Shown here: positions 12,401-27,091 of the stretch, one piece after another
How the letters are laid out: every line of letters begins with the position of its first letter
Position numbering within the stretch: position 1 is the first letter of the stretch
Assembly (NCBI GenBank): GCA_028023455.1
Contig: JAQFVV010000018.1
Location: 6,659,800 to 6,723,799 of the forward strand
Direction: 5' to 3'
Source of the DNA: Epiperipatus broadwayi
Taxonomy: Eukaryota > Onychophora > Udeonychophora > Euonychophora > Peripatidae
Length of the DNA: 64,000 bases
The notes under the pieces: generated by a model
What the model was told of the DNA's origin: nothing
The model's input: the letters and a program-made list of their open reading frames with translations, nothing else
Databases searched by the model: none
Translations under genes and position numbers: made by a program

Positions 12401-15364
12401 CCCATATAATTTTACTTCAAGAGATTTATTTTCTACACAAACATTCTCATTAGAAAAATAAACTTTTCAAGATATTCTGGATTAGTTAGATGATATCACT
12501 TATTATTATGAAACCCTTGTTGATAATCAATAACATAAACAGGAATTTTAAAAACCATTTTCAAAATGAAACAAAAAAAAAATGTACTTACAAAATATAT
12601 AACAATTTGCAATATATAGAAAAGCATATTTGGTGCTATTTTTACATCATATAATACCAAAATAATTATAATTTTATAAATTTTGAAAAGTAAATTTTTT
12701 TCTAGTAAAAGTGTAAAGAGCCTAGAAATTTTATGTCATTAAAGTAGATGGAATTAAAAAAAAACCTATTAAATTTTCTTAGTTGCTAATGTTTTTGATA
12801 ATTGGCTCTAAATTGTTGACCAGCATATAAATTCAATGAACATAAAACCCTGCTTCTAAAATGTATTTATTGTAAAATTTTGCATTTAAGACAGAGAACA
12901 ATGAAAATATTTACATAATATTGATTTTTAAATTATACTGTCTATGATATTTTATATAATATACAAACATCACTCTTATGAAAACCCAATCATATTAGTG
13001 AAGATGTTTATATGAATTAGAACATTTTTCTTTTAAAAAAACAATTACATTTTTAATTTTATCTTATTAATAAGCTTTATAACATTCAATGCTTCTTTTT
13101 TTTAATTGATATAATTTTATAGATCCCTTTTTTTTTCTTCACAAAGAATTTAATTGCAAGTTTTCTTTTGCATTTAATATTTTAAATATTGATCATTTAT
13201 TAATTTCACTAATTTCTTTTATATAAATAACATATTTTTCTTTTTTTCATATTTAATGGGCATGGAAATCAAGTTTTTAATGAAAAACTAATCCCCAGAC
13301 TAATTTCTGTCTATTAATTAGTCTTCTTTAGCAACAGTCCTGGATATCCATACACATCTATAAAATATATTTTCTCCTTTTATACTCAGCAAGATAATGA
13401 CTGAAAGTTTCAAATATTTTGAACTTGAAACAATTTGCTTGTTAAGTTTTATAGATCTAATATGAAGTCAGCATGTATATATATATATAGTCTTGATGTA
13501 GAATTATAATCTCTTGCTTCGAATCCAAAATAAGGCTTAAATAATTTATATGCTATAATAATTATAAAACTTTGCATAAATAAACAATTTATAAAAAGAT
13601 TATGTAATATAATTTAAAAAGATTTTGACACACATACTCAAACTATTTTAAGCCAGAGGGTGAGTTTCTAAATAATTGCTGATTAACCAGGTCAATAATA
13701 ATTTCTCTTTACTATTTCATATGGACAAAATATGAAGAGGTCTTGTCTACAACATCTTATTTAAGACGGCTTTGCTTTTACTCCAGTTTGTAGATATTTC
13801 TTTAGGACATGCAGAAAATTCTATGAATTTCCATAGAAAGTATGTGTTTATATATATATTCATAGTATTATTTCCTGAAGCTTCTGTATAATAAAAATAT
13901 AATAGCTAAATAACTGAAGTTTCAGTCCAACAATAAGTACCTTTCGCAGAGCTTCTTTTTTCTCAAATCATAAGAATGTGTGTACATTTTCATGCTATAT
14001 AGACTTAAATAAGCTATCTACTCTTAATTTAAATAAAAATATTATTTAATTTCCAATTTGAAATTCTTAATATAAAATGTAAATAAAGGTGTCCCATTGA
14101 AATTTTGTAGTATCTTAAATGTTTAAAATAATTATTACTAAACATGTGTCAATGATCTTTTGACCTTATAATATAAAATCATTAAAAGTATATTATGCAA
14201 GCATGCTTTAAATTTGAAGAACAAAAAATTTGGACAGTTCATCTATCTAATATGTTTCAAGATTAATGCATAACACAGGTGTACTGACTAGAATCAGGTA
14301 TTTTAATTTGATACTCTTACAATTTATCTACCTATATTTTTATATGCAGGATGAATCCAGATTTTGTATATATAATTTAAACAGTTTTTCTGTTAATTAA
14401 TAAAATGCTCTAAAAATCTAAAATTATCAATGATGTATGCTCATTAAGAAAAGTTTATGATGTACTTCTGAAATTAAGAAGCTACAAAATATATTATAGC
14501 AAGAAGCTGGTAAATACTAAAAAAACTACTAACAAATATTATTTCCAGATTTTACTAATCTGCTGCTAGTTATTTAATCTATATTCATTAGAAAACTTAA
14601 CATATATATACATTATAAATATACAAATATAAACATGCTTTTATAAATACAAATAATTTTTCTTTTCTTCTTAGAATGGAGTTCTTATTAGTAATTTTAA
14701 GCTTGTTTTTTTTCTTAATACTTTAACTTAAGTACATTTTTATAAATTATTGAACTCTGAAGTTTATTGTCAATAATGCACAGCTGATTAAAAAAGTAAA
14801 GATTTCATCTAATTCTCTTAAAAGTTCTTACTGCTTGGATAAGATTTCCCCTTCCTTATGAATATGAACATGGAATTCTCATGACAAAATGAGTGTCTCT
14901 AAGTCAGAAAAGCTAAAAAACGGCCAGATACTCTTGTGAAATTAATTAAAGTCCCTTTTTATGGTATGGTTTTCTTTCTTCCTTTAAACATGAAGCTGAC
15001 TCTTTCTCTTAGACACAATTTCAGAAAATCATTTTTTCTATTAATTTATTAAAATATTTCAATATTAAAAGAGATGTCACCTATTTTTAAATAAAAAAAA
15101 AACTGTTAAAATTTAAAAATGAACATTTACATTTTTAACAATAAATCTAATGTTAATTAACTTTTTAAATTTTGAAAGTATATAATTTTCCAGTTAATGA
15201 CTTGAAACCTCAAAATTTTACATCTGCAAAACCCAATTAGGTAAAAATGCTTAAAGATTTTTGATTTACTTCATTTTTTCCTATACTTGTAAATATGGAA
15301 ATATTTTCTTCTTTTAATTATAAACCAAAGATAAAAGCACTATTGATATCCATTATGTATGTCT
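9481..15364. other. AT-rich intergenic DNA, about 5.9 kb
   Basis: No gene or repeat family could be supported. A slightly GC-richer patch at about 11020-11100 (GAAGCTCGAGCGCCGAAATT) contains an open frame of about 90 codons without recognisable similarity. A second such patch lies near 14900-14940. Both are unexplained. Confidence 0.5.
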
Positions 15365-15377
15365 AGATTATTATGTT

Positions 15378-15498
15378 TTTGTTTTTTTTTTTTCCATATG
15401 TCATAGCATCGGCCGGGAGGCGAACCCACAACCGCCTGCAAACAACTACTTGCTTGCAAGGTGGCTGCGATGACCTCTTGGCTAACAACGCTTGACTA
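15378..15498 (-). mobile_element. tRNA-derived SINE, copy 1
   Basis: Read on the minus strand, this has a pol III A-box-like TTAGCCAAGAGG (plus 15474-15485) and a B-box GGGTTCGCCTCC (about 15417-15428). These are followed by GGCCGATGCTATGACATATGG and a poly-A tail, seen as a T-run at 15378-15392. A 13-bp target duplication, AGATTATTATGTT, lies at 15365-15377 and 15499-15511, as expected for LINE-mediated retroposition. Two further copies in the window share the sequence and orientation. The parent tRNA was not identified; the A-box suggests a leucine- or serine-type D-arm. Confidence 0.85.
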
Positions 15499-15511
15499 AG
15501 ATTATTATGTT

Positions 15512-16602
15512 AAAAGTTATGTTTTTAAAAAATGAGTGGTAACATAGAAATGTTATTTTTTTAAATAAGAATATTTCATAGATTCGTTTAGATTTTTGAG
15601 ACATTCATAGGCATAGATATTTATTTATGTTGTGTCCTCTTGTCACATAAATTTTAAATTATCCTTTTTATTAATTAAAAGAATTTGAATTATTTGTTAT
15701 TCTGAACTTTGTAATACATTTTCAGAGATGAATAGTAATTAAAAAATTGATAAAATAAATCTAAAACATGTTAAATATAGTAAATAAATAAATAAATCAA
15801 TATCTCCGTCTATAATGTAAATTATAGACACACTATATCTATTTCTCAAACAGAGAAGACAGATTTTATAATAATAGTAATAATTTTCTGAACATGCTTT
15901 CAGTACTGTTTATCAGAATCATGGTGATTTAACTAAACTGAACTTTTATAGAACTATCCTTCTTTGTATGACACATAGATATACGTGTGTGATTAAATAT
16001 ATTGTTAGAAGTTATGTAGAAAAAAAAACATCTCTATACATAAAGTACCAAAAATTTTAGTAATGACGATTCTACACATTTTTTCAAAATTTAATTTTTG
16101 ATTTTAAAAATTTATTATAATCCTAATTTCATGAATAGAATAGGTAATTTATTAAAATTTAGTATAAAATCTGCAGCAACTCTTAAGTACAAGTAACTTA
16201 TTACCAACAACTAATCAAAACATCAATTTTTATTAGCTGATAGTGATATTTACTGAGTTTATTTAATTCACTTTTTAATGATTATTCAACTTTACATAAT
16301 ACTTTCACATGAGAAGAAATCCAGTCAAAAATATAACTAAGATATTTCACTTTTTTCCTCAATATATTTCTTTATAATACTTTAATTAGAAAAAGATATT
16401 TGCAAATGAAAATCCAGTTTGAATATTCTACTAGAAAAAAGAGAGCATGGGGGGGGGATTAGTTAAACAATTGATCATGATAATAAAAGTAAAAGTTAGA
16501 AGACAATTACATAAAGAATATTTCTCAGTTCACTCAAAAATGAAAACACACCTCCATCAATAACAATTCAATTACATTTGTAACAATACATTCTATTTGG
16601 AT
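15512..16602. other. AT-rich intergenic DNA
   Basis: Nothing recognisable beyond short homopolymers and a (AAAT)n-like run near 15783. Confidence 0.55.
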
Positions 16603-16711
16603 GCTTAATGTTTCCATCCATCCATCATCCATACACCCACCTACCCATCTTTAGCTATCTAGTGCTTAATGTTTTCATTCATCCACCATCCTTCCACACA
16701 CCCACCTACCC
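16603..16711 (+). repeat. Two-copy 71-bp repeat leading into the microsatellite
   Basis: GCTTAATGTTT starts at 16603 and 16674. Each is followed by CATC-rich sequence and CCCACCTACCCA. This is a degenerate proto-satellite that grades into the TATC tract. Confidence 0.7.
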
Positions 16712-17421
<710 letters not shown>

Positions 17422-20400
17422 AATGACAGGAGAGTTAGTTTTTATAGTTAATTTATACATTAAAAATGATTGTTAATTGCAAGAGAAATAGTTTAAATAA
17501 AAGTGCATAATAATTAATTTTTTTTATCTAGTTTATTGAATTGCAAGTTATAGTAAAAATGACAAAGTGCTATTGGTGGTGATAACATTTTAGATGTGAT
17601 AATATGTTGGACTATTTCCATAATCTATCATTAAATGTTGAATGTTTAGAAAATTTTAAACGTTATTTAAACTTCCAATTTACAAACAATTGTTAGTAAC
17701 TATTAATCTGTGTTGTCTTTGTGTGTTATTACCAAGAATTGTTTATATTTGGAATATTTGGAAAAGTTTAAATAAAGTTTAAAATTTTTCAGACATTCAA
17801 TATTTAATGATAGATGATAGAAATAGTTCAACATATTAACACATGTTCTATAGTATGATTACTTTATGTACCTCCAGGCAAAGAACTTTTCATACACATA
17901 CATAACAATAGTTTATTTACGATTCAGTCTCTATTTTTCCACTGATTTATTACCTAATATTTTTATTCAATCATGACCATTATAAAATTCATTCCTTAAT
18001 TATAAAAGAAATATGGTCTACAAGACTTTTTGGTTAAGACCAGTACAATCTCCTCTTCAAAATAATGAGTTGAACAAGAGTGGTAAACAGTTTTTAAGTT
18101 CTTATTATTATACACATACATGTATTTGTATTTTTAAAAACTGGAAATACACACAATTATTACGTGTGATTTATATTAGGAATGTAAAATAAATATCCAC
18201 ATATTTTGTAGTGTCAATCCAAATTGGGACAAGGTCTTTGCTGTATGTGACAATCGAAGAGGAAATATTGCTTAACGTGTATGTAGATAAACTTGTCATG
18301 TAAATTTCATAAATCCAGACATCTTGAGGCCTCAAATTATAAATTCAAATTTGTAACATTAATTTATTAAAATAATACTTTAAGTAGCCATTTATTACTT
18401 CAAAAAGAAATTCCAATACGAACAAATACTTGAACTGCTTATTAGTACATTTAATAAATCGTAACAAGATGTCAGTTTCCTATAGAAATAAAACTATTGC
18501 TGTAGTAGGTTTTCATATAAGATATAAAAGAATAAAATAAAAAAAATAATATTACTTTATCAAAAAGTAAAAGCTTGACAGGAGCAACAACAACAAAAAA
18601 AACAAAACAAAACAAAAACTGTCTTAAAATAAACAAGCAAAAAATAGACAAATTAAAGCACACAGTGATTGAAAATTCCTATTCCTTTCCATGATTAATA
18701 AAACTGATGACAATTTTCAAGATTTATTTATATACTGATTTTATAATTGAAAAAAAAAAAAAAGATTAAAGAAAAAAAACTGGAAATACATAAAAATAAA
18801 AATCCTGTTCTTTCTTTCTTGTAAATCATTCAAAATGAAAGCTTTTCTTTAAATAGAATTTATTAAAGAAAAATATATATGTTTTATCTCATACTAAAAG
18901 TAGTATACAGAAAGTAGTTTAGATCCTAATGGAGAGCATCATAAAACTAATTTTTTAAATCTATTTAATTAAAATGCACTCCGTTTTTTTATATTTTTCT
19001 TTCCGTTAAATTTAAGAGAAACAAACATTAAAAAAAAAAGATAAACATTATTTCATGATCAAATTTGGATTCTTTCTTATATAACTGTTGATATATAACA
19101 ATTCGATTTAATACTCCACATATTTCAGTATTTCTGCCAGCCCACAGACTCCATTTAATCCATCTAGATATTCTAATCCATATTTAGATAATTTCCTCAT
19201 TTTATTTGCTTTATTTTTTCTATGTCAATCAAATGTAAATGCACCAATTCTCTATTTTCCAAATATTATTTTTATATATTATTACCAATACCCATAGAGG
19301 GTTTTTTAATTTATCATATTTAACTGAATATTTTTTAAATCTCAGCATTTTATGTATCCTCTACAGTAGAAACAAACTCCAATTAACAATCCATTTTAAT
19401 AATTTCCGCCTATCAATCTGCCTATGTATATATGTACACATACCTTCTTTGAGTTTAATACTAATTAATGCGTTTTCTATAGAAAAATGAAAAAACTTCA
19501 TAGATTTTAAAAATGCATATTTACTTTATACTGGTTAACATATTTACCAAAAATATGGAGACAAAGAAATTGTTTTTAAATTTCAAATAAACTGATAGCA
19601 AATTCTGTAAAAATAGATTGGAGTAAAAATTTCTATTCACACAATTAAAGAAAAATAAATACAATTTCACATCAGTTAAAGGAGATGATTGATAGCATAA
19701 GAGGTTAACAGTGAACAAAAAAAGTGGGAGAAAAAAAGGTGAGAAAATACATAAAAAAATGGCATTTTTTTACAATTTTACTAATAATTATTAATGAATT
19801 AAGAATATAACTTTTATGAATAATAATAATCAAATAGATAATTGTTTGAGAAGTTCTTTGATGTTCAAATAATAGAAGCAGTAATTGTTTGAGAGGTCAA
19901 GGGTTGTTTGAAATGCAAAAATACTACTTGCTTAAGATATTATGGGATGTTTGAGCTTTGATTCAATAACTTTTAGCATTCAACTTCAATATTCTACTGC
20001 CGTGCTAAACTGCACAAGGCATACTTTTCTATTTTTATTTTCTTGGGTTAGGCTGTATCCATTTATAAATGTCTGCTAATATTATGACAATGAAACTTTT
20101 ATTAAGAAATCTATTACTGTATATAAAAAAATTAAATTAATCAAATGCAATTTTTGGCCAAATAATTCAGTTCAGTAAGGTTTCTCTTAATATATATGAG
20201 ATATACAGTATACCATTGTTACTGCAAACTTGGACAGTATTATTTTTCGATTAAATCATTTTTTACTTGATAATTTATTATATACAAATATTGATATATG
20301 TACAAAGCAAAGTTCAAATTACACAGACAAATATATGATGAAACCATTACTCATTACAACTCAAACAATGCTTAAGTTATATAATGCTGAAAAAGTGTAG

Positions 20401-22008
20401 CTGTTAATAGGAGTCAACTAATACATGATGTTTGTTTAAAATATTTATTCTAAAATTTGAATTATTTTATTTATCAATTACATATATCTAAAGGATATTA
20501 TGAGAAGTGAAACCTACAAATACACAAAGTGTATGAAAAGATTTATAAACATTGCACACATAAAGATTATTTATCTGAATGATTGAATGCTATGCCATTT
20601 AAATAATTTTTGATAGAAGTTGTTTACTTTGCTAGAGATGAAATAATCATAACTAGCTAATTTAATGTTAGGTGTTCATTGTGTTAAGAATCAATATATA
20701 ACTATAGATTTTCAAATATTTTACATTATTAGAAGAATGAAAATTTCCTAACATTCAATTACATTCAATAATTTTCCTATAGAATTAATTTGTAGAGGAT
20801 TTCCATTTTGATTTATTCTGAATATTTAGTTGAAATAATTGTATTGTTTCCTAGTTTAAAATATCACTAATCAGAGATATATCTGATGCTTGAGATATTT
20901 ATAGTTGTAATAAGAAGTTATTTTTATTTTAAATCCAAGCAGCCTTAGCTGCATTATCAACTAAAGCTTTAATAAGTGACTTTTTGGTTTGATGAAAATC
21001 TGGTTCCCAAGCAAAGATAATAATTTCACATAAAAATAATGCTATATATTGTCACAGGGAGGCTATTATATTGAGGCATTGCCGAATAAAATAATACAAA
21101 TTTTTAACACTAGCTGAATTTATATATATTTTTTAATTTTTGAAGAGACAGTCTGCTCAAATATGAAACAACTATCACTAACTGAAACTCGAAATGATGA
21201 AATTAATTTGAATTATAAATTCAGTTCATATGTCAAAAAAAGTAATATATAATGTTATTGTTTTATTATCAATAATAACCAGTTGCAAGAAGGGGACTGT
21301 CATCACGTGTTCTCTGTTATGGATCAAGGAATACCAGATCAATGACTTAGTAATTTCGTTTTAAAATATTAATTGATAAAAAATCCTTCCAAGGTTAGAT
21401 AAAATCTAAGATAGAGAAAAGATTCAAAAGATTTTAGACAAAAATTTTTTTCCCTCCTTAATAATAATAATGTTAATTTAGAAGGAGGAAATATATTTTT
21501 CTTCTATTAATTTCTTTTGTAAAAATACATACCAGTTAATAAATTTTTAAAATAATATTGTGATAATATACATAAAAAAAAAGATAACTCACAATCATAT
21601 ATGCTATAAATAGTGACATCAGAAAAAAATCTATATTTGTTAGGAACTACATTTTTTTTAAGCTTCATCTGGATTTAAAACTCTAATTTATGAATATAAC
21701 AAGAGAATATACTGTCACAAGATAAATACACTGATTGAAAAGTGTTCTGTTAGATTTCAATTTTTTTTTTGAAAAAATGAGCATTAACCAAAAAAAAAAA
21801 GTAACTGATAATTTTAGTAAATTTGATGAATCTAAAAATTTTTATCCTTGGGCTAAAAAAAATGATCTAAAATAAGTATTGAAAATACAAAATTGTTAGA
21901 AACAATATATATATAATTAATTCTCCCCATTGTACAATATTATAACTACGAAAAAAAAGGGGGAAAAAAATGTAATTCTAAAGCAGTATGTAATTTGCTT
22001 ATGCTGAT
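17422..22008. other. AT-rich intergenic DNA, about 4.6 kb
   Basis: No gene or element could be recognised. It includes A-rich runs with CAAAA units near 18585-18620 and a short direct repeat (ATTGTTTGAGA) around 19842 and 19883. Confidence 0.5.
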
Positions 22009-22751
22009 TATTTCCTATATATGTAATTAGAGAAATTTGAGCTCAGGATTTTCAGTCTTTCCATCCTCCACTTCATTTCAAATAACTAATACACATGACC
22101 ACATACATGTGAAAAAGGTATATAATCCCCAATAAACATATTTCATGCAGAACTAGCACTCATGAGTTGGGCCAGATCATAATCTCCCTTATATATATAT
22201 ATACACACACAATCAGTGCTCGGTTTATGTTAAAATAGCAAGTCTTCAAACTTTAATGGATAGGCTTCAATCTTCTAATCCTTTCAACTATTCAATCATG
22301 CATTTAAATGATAAACTAACAATGGAATACTCAAAATCATTACTGGATTTGATATTGTAGTCATACCATGTAGATGAGAGGTTAAATTGATGTCATATCT
22401 ACATGGTATGACTACACTATCATATCCAGTAAGGTCTTAGAATGTTCCATTATTGGTTTATCAATTAAATGCATGATTGAATAGTTGAAAGGGTGAGAAG
22501 ACGGAAGCTATCCATTAAAGTTTGAAAAATTGCTATCTTAATATAAACAGAGCACTGATTGTATATCTGTGCAGGGGATTATGATCTGGCCCATCTGATG
22601 AGTGCTGGTTCTGCACAAAATACATATATTGGGGATCTAGTATCTTTTTCACATGTATGTGATTATGTGTATTAGTTATTTGAGATAGAGTGGAGAATGA
22701 ATACACTGAAAAATCCTGTTCATATCTCTCTAATTACATATATAGGAAATA
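22009..22751. repeat. Long foldback, arms about 355-367 bp, loop 21 nt (family A)
   Basis: Left arm 22009-22375 and right arm 22397-22751 are reverse complements at most positions, from TATTTCCTATATATG at the outer left end to GTAGTCATACCATGTAGAT at the centre. The loop is only 21 nt, so a transcript from either strand would fold into an almost continuous hairpin. Shared family words are GACCACATACATGTGAAAAAG and CAATCATGCATTTAA. One half recurs in direct orientation at 22.9 kb and another fragment lies at 52.6 kb. The outer minus-strand ends carry a B-box-like GTTCAAATCC in the other copies, so a tRNA-like origin is possible but unproven. No target duplication was fixed. Confidence 0.93.
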
Positions 22752-22879
22752 TTTAGTATAAGTAAATTACATAATGCTTTAGAATTAATATTGCTAAGGG
22801 AAAAAGATTATATCTTAGTAGAAGTTCAACCCATGCCTTTACTATTAATAAATATGGACATGTAATGGTCCAATAATAT

Positions 22880-23205
22880 GAGGAGTTAGATTGACAAAAT
22901 GTCTTCATGGGTATGACTACAATATCAAATCCAATAAGGGCTTTGAACATTCCATTGTTGGTTTTTCAATGAAAGAACAGGTGAATAGTTGGAAGGGTGA
23001 GAAGATTAAAACCTGTTCATTAAAGTTTGAGGATGTGTGAGAGATTATAATCTGAATCAATTGATGAGTGCTGGTTCTGCATGAAATATGTATATTGGGG
23101 ATCATGTACTCTTTTCACATGTATACGATCATGTGGGTCAGTTGCTTGAGATGGAGTGCAGGATGAATAGACTGAAAAAATTCTGTGTTCAAATTCCATT
23201 AATTA
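22880..23205. repeat. Half copy of foldback family A
   Basis: It starts in the loop-equivalent sequence and follows the right arm of the 22.0-22.75 kb foldback in the same orientation (GGTATGACTACAATATC, GAGTGCTGGTTCTGC, TTCACATGTATAC), ending near TTCAAATTCCATTAATT. It lacks about 45 bp of the arm around 23030. It ends 130-450 bp from the full foldback, so local duplication or independent insertion are both possible. Confidence 0.82.
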
Positions 23206-23439
23206 ATTTCAAAAAATGTTTTTTTATCTTAACTAAAATAACAAGACTTTATGCTCTTTTTAATCTACACAATTAATAATCTATTATAGCATTCATATTT
23301 TGTCTGTTTATTTGCCACATTCTATTGATAGATGTCAATCTTCATAATTTTAAGTTTTCAAAAAATCATAGAGGCATATTAAATCATTACTTTAATAATA
23401 TGGTATTAAAAGAAAATATGCCTATATGTTTGATTAAAG

Positions 23440-23850
23440 AGTTTTAATAGATGCATTTAACCAGTTCTTACATATAAATCTGAGACTGGGTTACTTAGCA
23501 GAAGACAAACACAGAGTCTTCATATCACTCAACAAAATATGAAGAGTTGTATGTTTTGTTTTTTGATAATTTTAAGAGTTGTATGTTAGGAGTAATAAGA
23601 AGACATTGAACAAGAATAGATACCTCTGATAATAGTGACAGAATTAAGAGATTGAAATGAAGCTGAGTTGGGTATATTGTTGTAAACAGTAATAGTAGAA
23701 GGATAGTTGAAAGTTTTAAATTGGGTCAAAGAGATTGTAAAAAATCTAGGAAGAGACCTTATGTGATATCAGTGCAATGTGTAGAAAAGATCCAAATGGA
23801 TTAATATTGGCAAAAACCTTTAATGATTTGATCATGATTTAAGAATGATA
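23440..23850 (+). mobile_element. 3' end of an RTE-like LINE (locus 1), decayed
   Basis: The sequence matches, with many changes, the last 400 bp of the better preserved RTE-like LINE at 47-49 kb and a third copy at 34.6-35.0 kb. Shared parts are TTTAACCAGTTCTTAC (C-terminal RT region), CACAGAGTCTTCATATCACTCAACAA, an AAGAGATTG/GAGCTG block and the terminal AAATGGATTAATATTGGCAAA segment. There are stops in all frames. Confidence 0.7.
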
Positions 23851-24390
23851 ATTATGACGTAGTGCATTTGAATTTATATATATTTGTAAAACACTAACTT
23901 TCAATTTGAATTCTGACTTACTTATAAATACAGTAATTTTTTAAAAATGTAAAAATTACAATAATGGAATAATTCAAAAAGTTTTAAAGTTTTTCAGTTG
24001 TTTTATAGTTGTCTAAAATATGGTGGACTGGGAAGGGGATGGATGCAGTTTTATACAATGGAAAAAAAATATATGTAATAAATATCAAAATTATAATCAA
24101 ACGAATACATTCTGAATCATTACAAATAAATAATTTTCTTTAGGGGTTTTAAACTTATACACAGAATCATTAGAACTGCTGATAAAGAAATTAAGTTAAT
24201 AAATCCAAAAATCACAGTATAAATACTTTATAAAGTCAATGGACACTAAATTGATGGAAACGAGTTTTAGTAATCTTGTTTAGCTCATTTTTTTTTTTAC
24301 AGATATCAGCAGCTTGGCTGTAAAAATCTAAAAATATCATAAAGTTGGAATTGAATACAGATGGCAGCACTATTTTATTATGTTAACTGG
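23851..24390 (+). mobile_element. Fragment related to the 5' part of the LINE at 35-37.6 kb
   Basis: Collinear blocks are shared with 34990-35530: TAATTCAAAAAGTTTTAAAG, TTTTAAACTTATAC, ACTTTATAAAGTCAATGGACA and a GGCTGTAAAAATCTAAAA/ATGGCAGCA block. The same order (RTE-like tail, then this segment) occurs at both loci. The coding RT region present at 36 kb is absent here. Confidence 0.6.
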
Positions 24391-24839
24391 GTAATACAAG
24401 ACTATTAAAATATTTTTGCTACATTTTTGCAAATTATTTAAAAGGAATTGTAAATAGTACTGTCATTATCATTACTAAAATATTCAATTCCACAATTCAT
24501 CCCTGTTGTATGTAGAGATACCTGCATGTTCATTTGCATTCAAAAACTGAAGTTCAGTAAATCTTTTAAGCCATTAAATACAATTTAAAATTGTTCTAAA
24601 AGACATTTACAGTTATAATTAGCACAGATCATGTAGGCTCTCAGTGGAATAAATGTAAATTTAGAAATCAGTTGTAACGTTCTAGGTATTATTGTGAAAC
24701 TTGAGAGTCATCATCCAAGAGTGTTAAAAGATGTTCCATCAAAAAAAGCACTATCATTATTTATAAAATATGTTCAATACTTATTTAATTCAATATTGCT
24801 ATTCTTCTTTATTGTATTAGTGTTTGAAAAAAATTTAAG
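24391..24839. other. AT-rich DNA between LINE fragments
   Basis: No element boundary or gene could be recognised. Confidence 0.5.
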
Positions 24840-25275
24840 GAAGTTACATGAAAACCATTAAGGCGGATAATTTCAAAAGATTAAAAATATGATGCTAATG
24901 CATATATTAAACATTTATGTCAGTGGAAGTATGTTTTATCAGTTCTTACTTATAGATGTGATGATTGGGCATTTAAAAAGTACAATAAAAATCAAAATAC
25001 ATGGTTGAAAGAAAAACAGCTATCACTTACTTCATTGAAAGATTTCTTTTTTTAAAAAAAACTAAGAGCTGAACTTGAAAATATTGTTAGATGAGATAAT
25101 AATAGATGGGCAGTTGATATTTACAATGGATCACAAAACATTACTAAAATTACATATAAAAATCACTTAGGAGATGGTCAAATGATGTATTGTAGAGAAG
25201 AAAGGTAGGAGCTCAGAGAAGCTAAGATACCTTCATCCTGTGGATTGACAATGGTTGAAAGTGATGATGATGATA
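24840..25275 (+). mobile_element. 3' end of an RTE-like LINE (locus 2), decayed
   Basis: Degenerate C-terminal RTE-like coding (TCAGTTCTTACTTATAGATGTGATGATTGGGC split by stops, then AATAGATGGGCAGTTGAT). It ends in GACAATGGTTGAAAGTGATGATGATGAT, the usual end of this family here (compare 49268-49290). Positions of frameshifts are too many to list individually. Confidence 0.65.
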
Positions 25276-26419
25276 AATTATTTGCTATGCCAGCATTTAA
25301 AAATTCTTGCCAGGAGACATTATATATTTGTAAAAGTATTATTTATCTTTGAATGTAGATCAGCCATATTCAATTGTTTTGCTTTTTGGGCTACATACAT
25401 ATGTTTTCTGTATTACATAGGCCACAAGATAGTCCACTATATGTTATAATTTTCTAATATAAAAAAATTAACCTACATATGTCCAAGTGATTATTTAAAA
25501 ATGAATGTGACTTTTGATGTTGTGACAGTTTTGATTATTTATAATTGTTATATATTACTTTTAATATTTTCTTCCCATATTTCATTTTAGAATAGGACAA
25601 TGTGAAGAGATAGGTTGATGTGAACAATATGATCAAAATTTGATGTACGTTTATACAATATTATATTTTTCAGTCATTAATTTCTAAAATCTGGCATACA
25701 TTTTCCCTACCTCATTTTTTTTTTTTTAAAATTATCTTATGTTTTGAGCTTGATGAATTTGTAAAATAGCTTCACATAATCATGTTCTAATGTAGCTAAA
25801 ACCAGGAATTTACACAAGCTATAGAAAATTCTTAATATTTTTCTAAATTCTGAAATCTGCTCTTAAATCCCTTGTATAAGGCAGATAAATAATTTAAAAT
25901 GATAGTATAGATTTCTCGAGAAATATCAATACCATCTTTTTTAGCTTTTATTATAGCTGGTTCTGTGTATATACAAAATATCTAAATATATAAATTATAG
26001 AGAGAGTAGTTAAAAATAATAGAAAACAACGATTGTAAAAAAAAAATAATAATAATAGAAATATATTTTATTTATGTTTAAGAAAATATATATTAATTAT
26101 ATAAAAAATAGTTAATGCTAAATAGAAATATTTCATGTGAATATTTAGCTGCTTAATCATTTATAAAAATAATTAATATATTTAATCTAACATAAATTTT
26201 CTCTATTTAGTGTTGTCTATTTTTTGTATGTTTCTGCTATTATTAACTTCCCCCCTATAATATATGTTTTGAACTCAGACATAGCAGTTGATGGAATATT
26301 TTTTGTTCATCTTGATTAAGAATATAGAATTGAGATAACGACTTTTGGTGAAGTATATATTTTATCTTTCCATTGACAAAAATATTCAGATTAATAAAGT
26401 CTAAAAGCTTTTTATAATC
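25276..26419. other. AT-rich intergenic DNA
   Basis: No gene or element could be supported. Confidence 0.5.
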
Positions 26420-27080
26420 TATAAATTTGAAAGACTGCAGGTACTGATAAAATTTTAAAACATAGAGAAAGTATATCAGCTTTAAAAATATTGGAAATTT
26501 TTTAGGAATATGGACTCATGAAATAGTGTTATTTGATCTTGAAAATAGTTCTGTTGTTTATTTTGTAAAAAATTATATAAATAGATATGATTGCAATAAT
26601 TAAATTGGTTTATCATTATTATTGTCTACAGTAAAAATATTCTCAAGTTTTTTGGTTAAATGGATTGCTTTCTATCACAAAGAAATGGTTACCAGAGACT
26701 CAGTGGGTATTTAGAAAATCAAAAAGTATTACAATGGTTTCATTGTCAGAAAAATGCAATAAAAGTATCAAAACAAAAGAGTGATTTATGTACTGCTTTT
26801 ATTGATTTGAGTGAAGCATTTGTGTTAGTTAATCAAAAAGTCTATGACATTATTTAAAATTAGAGTTGGTTGTCCATAAATATTTATTCATTTTCATAAT
26901 ATAATAATAGAAAGGAAATCAGGCAGTTTCATGAAACTGGGATCAAAATGGGGTACAGGTTTTATCAATTTTTTAATTTTAATCAATTAAAAGCTAAAAT
27001 AATCAATTTAATTTTTTTGGATTCTAGGATTAAAATATGATGATGATTATGGTAGTTTTGTCAGTTCAAATACAATTTAC

Positions 27081-27091
27081 TAAATGTACTT
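27081..27091 (+). repeat. Left 11-bp direct repeat (target duplication) of the 338-bp-unit element
   Basis: TAAATGTACTT, identical to 28393-28403 on the other side of the insertion. Confidence 0.85.
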
